Assembly (NCBI GenBank): GCA_008360975.2
Contig: CM039211.1
Location: 22,292,943-22,356,942 of the forward strand
Source of the DNA: Lichenostomus cassidix
Taxonomy: Eukaryota > Chordata > Aves > Passeriformes > Meliphagidae
Reading direction: 5' to 3'
Length of the DNA: 64,000 nt
Part shown: positions 62,882-64,000 of the stretch, piece by piece
Layout: every line of letters begins with the position of its first letter
Position numbering within the stretch: the stretch's first letter is position 1
Position numbers and translations under genes: made by a program
Notes under the pieces: generated by a model
Databases searched by the model: none
The model's input: only the letters and a program-made list of their open reading frames with translations
Told to the model about the DNA's origin: nothing

Positions 62882-62945
62882 GGTTGCTATCTCGGCCTTT
62901 TGGTGGATTTTTTGATGGATCTGATCTTGTGTTTCTGAATTTCTA
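62882..62945 (+). pseudogene. Weak U2 snRNA-like relic
   Basis: CTCGGCCTTTTGG at 62891-62903 matches the conserved 5' region of spliceosomal U2 snRNA exactly over 13 bases. It is preceded by TTGCTAT, where U2 has a similar CGCTT. About 15 bases later, GGATCTGATCTTGTG resembles the U2 segment GTATCTGTTCTTATC that includes the 5' side of the branch-site recognition region. The rest is too diverged, and no intact Sm site or 3' stem is seen. If real, it is a short, decayed pseudogene. A chance 13-base match cannot be excluded. Confidence 0.4.
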
Positions 62946-64000
62946 TGAGGCTGAAATGTGCAGTCTTGCAAAATCCTCATGACGACTTGGAAACACATTC
63001 AATAAGCTAATTTTTAGCTACAAAGGTTTGGGCCAGGAGCAATGCCAAAGTCACTTGGTCTGTAATCATTGTGATGATTTAAAAACATTGCAGAATAATT
63101 CTTGCTTATCAAAGAAAAAATAATCACTAGTAGCCAGTCTGTGGTCAATTCAGCATGTGGAAGAATTGATGGCAGTGGTGAGGTTAATTTTTCCTGCAGT
63201 GTGGTGGGTGCTAGAGCAATTTGCTGAGAATGCAGGTCAGTTGGGGCAGAGTATGGTCTGAGAGTGAAATGATTTTGTTAAAGGAAAATGGATATGATGG
63301 TGTGGGAAAGAATAGAGAAGCTATCAAACTAAGGACTGCATTTAATAACACTGAGTGACTTCTGGATAAGGTGCAGCAGTGACAGGCCTCCGACTCCAGT
63401 GCTGCTGCCAGCTGGATTCCTGCCTACATACATCAGTTTTTGAAAACAGAATCTTGCCCAAAACATGTGAAAAATTTGATATGTATGACAGAACAGGATT
63501 GTAACGTGTACTATTAAACTAGTATAATCCTACCAACTGTTTTCTTCTGGAATGCAAGTGTGAGTGGTGTGTGGACAACTCACTGTTTATATATAAAGAG
63601 CTGCATTGTTTGAAAATTTAGTGTTGCATGGTAAAAATTTCTGTTCCTGAAGGAAATTAGAGTAAAATAGAAAGTTTCATTTGAATGATTAGATAGCTCA
63701 AAGTAGCTGCATTTATATGCCAGCAACTTGCAGGCATTTATGTATTATAAAGTACTGTGCCATATTTTTAATAAGAAAAAAACTAAATGCTTGGTATGGA
63801 AAGTTTTTTGCTACATAATTCACATGCTACAATGATACATGGCAACTTGCTTAAAACTACCACACAATTGGCCATATGATATTATGTATTTATGTAAAGA
63901 TTTCGTGGAGATTTTTTAAAGAAATAATTCCCGGTATCTAAATACAGCTGTTGGGTGAAAGAAGAGGAATGAGGGCTTCCTATTCTTCCCATTCAGCACA

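Larger units (their letters stand above)
51231..64000. other. AT-rich non-coding stretch
   Basis: No gene is recognised. GC-richer patches lie at 52290-52490, 54550-54710, 55880-56300 and 60000-60160. Each lengthens open frames on both strands without producing a recognisable protein. Microsatellites, a 21-bp tandem repeat, homopolymer tracts and a weak U2-like relic are listed separately. Confidence 0.5.

Noticed and set aside
1..64000. CRISPR arrays, operons, phage or bacterial genes
   Set aside because: There are no regularly spaced repeats, ribosome-binding sites or dense coding. The DNA is clearly vertebrate-type non-coding sequence.

Overview
The window looks like non-coding nuclear DNA from a bird. 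The main evidence is the repeat content. There are eight CR1 (chicken repeat 1) LINE fragments, several with the avian CR1 3' end and its short ATTCTRTG-type terminal repeat. There is also one well-delimited solo LTR of the avian ERVL kind. The rest is AT-rich and CpG-poor, with stop codons spread through all frames, as expected for an intergenic region or a long intron. A songbird is plausible from the style of the CR1 and LTR copies, but the sequence alone does not prove it. I recognise no intact protein-coding gene, no convincing coding exon and no intact structural RNA gene.

Layout. 1-19.6 kb: unique AT-rich DNA with a CR1 3' stub on the minus strand (about 5.76 kb), another on the plus strand (12.86 kb), several short hairpins and small tandem repeats. 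19.57-21.6 kb: a retroelement cluster made of a ~1.1 kb CR1 reverse-transcriptase fragment, a second CR1 3' stub, and a CpG-dense solo LTR (21010-21591) flanked by a 5-bp target-site duplication. 21.6-30.5 kb: unique DNA with two notable inverted repeats. 30.5-31.9 kb: two CR1 3' fragments in the same orientation. 31.9-44.9 kb: mostly unique, with a 36-bp tandem repeat, a 36-bp dispersed direct repeat and a CR1 3' end at 42.1 kb. 44.96-46.08 kb: a broken copy of RALBP1 (RalA-binding protein 1) on the minus strand, lying head to head with a CR1 fragment. 46.1-64 kb: unique DNA with a possible old LTR (50.7-51.2 kb), a 21-bp tandem repeat, microsatellites and a weak U2 snRNA-like relic at 62.9 kb.

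The most informative feature is the RALBP1 relic. It carries the N-terminal part of the protein joined in one frame to the last ~20 residues and the normal stop position. The whole RhoGAP and Ral-binding middle is missing, and there are two in-frame stops and a damaged start. mRNA-derived retrocopies are uncommon in birds, because CR1 reverse transcriptase is thought to mobilise cellular mRNA poorly. That makes the copy, its internal deletion and its junction with CR1 worth checking. I found no sign of a novel multi-gene system.
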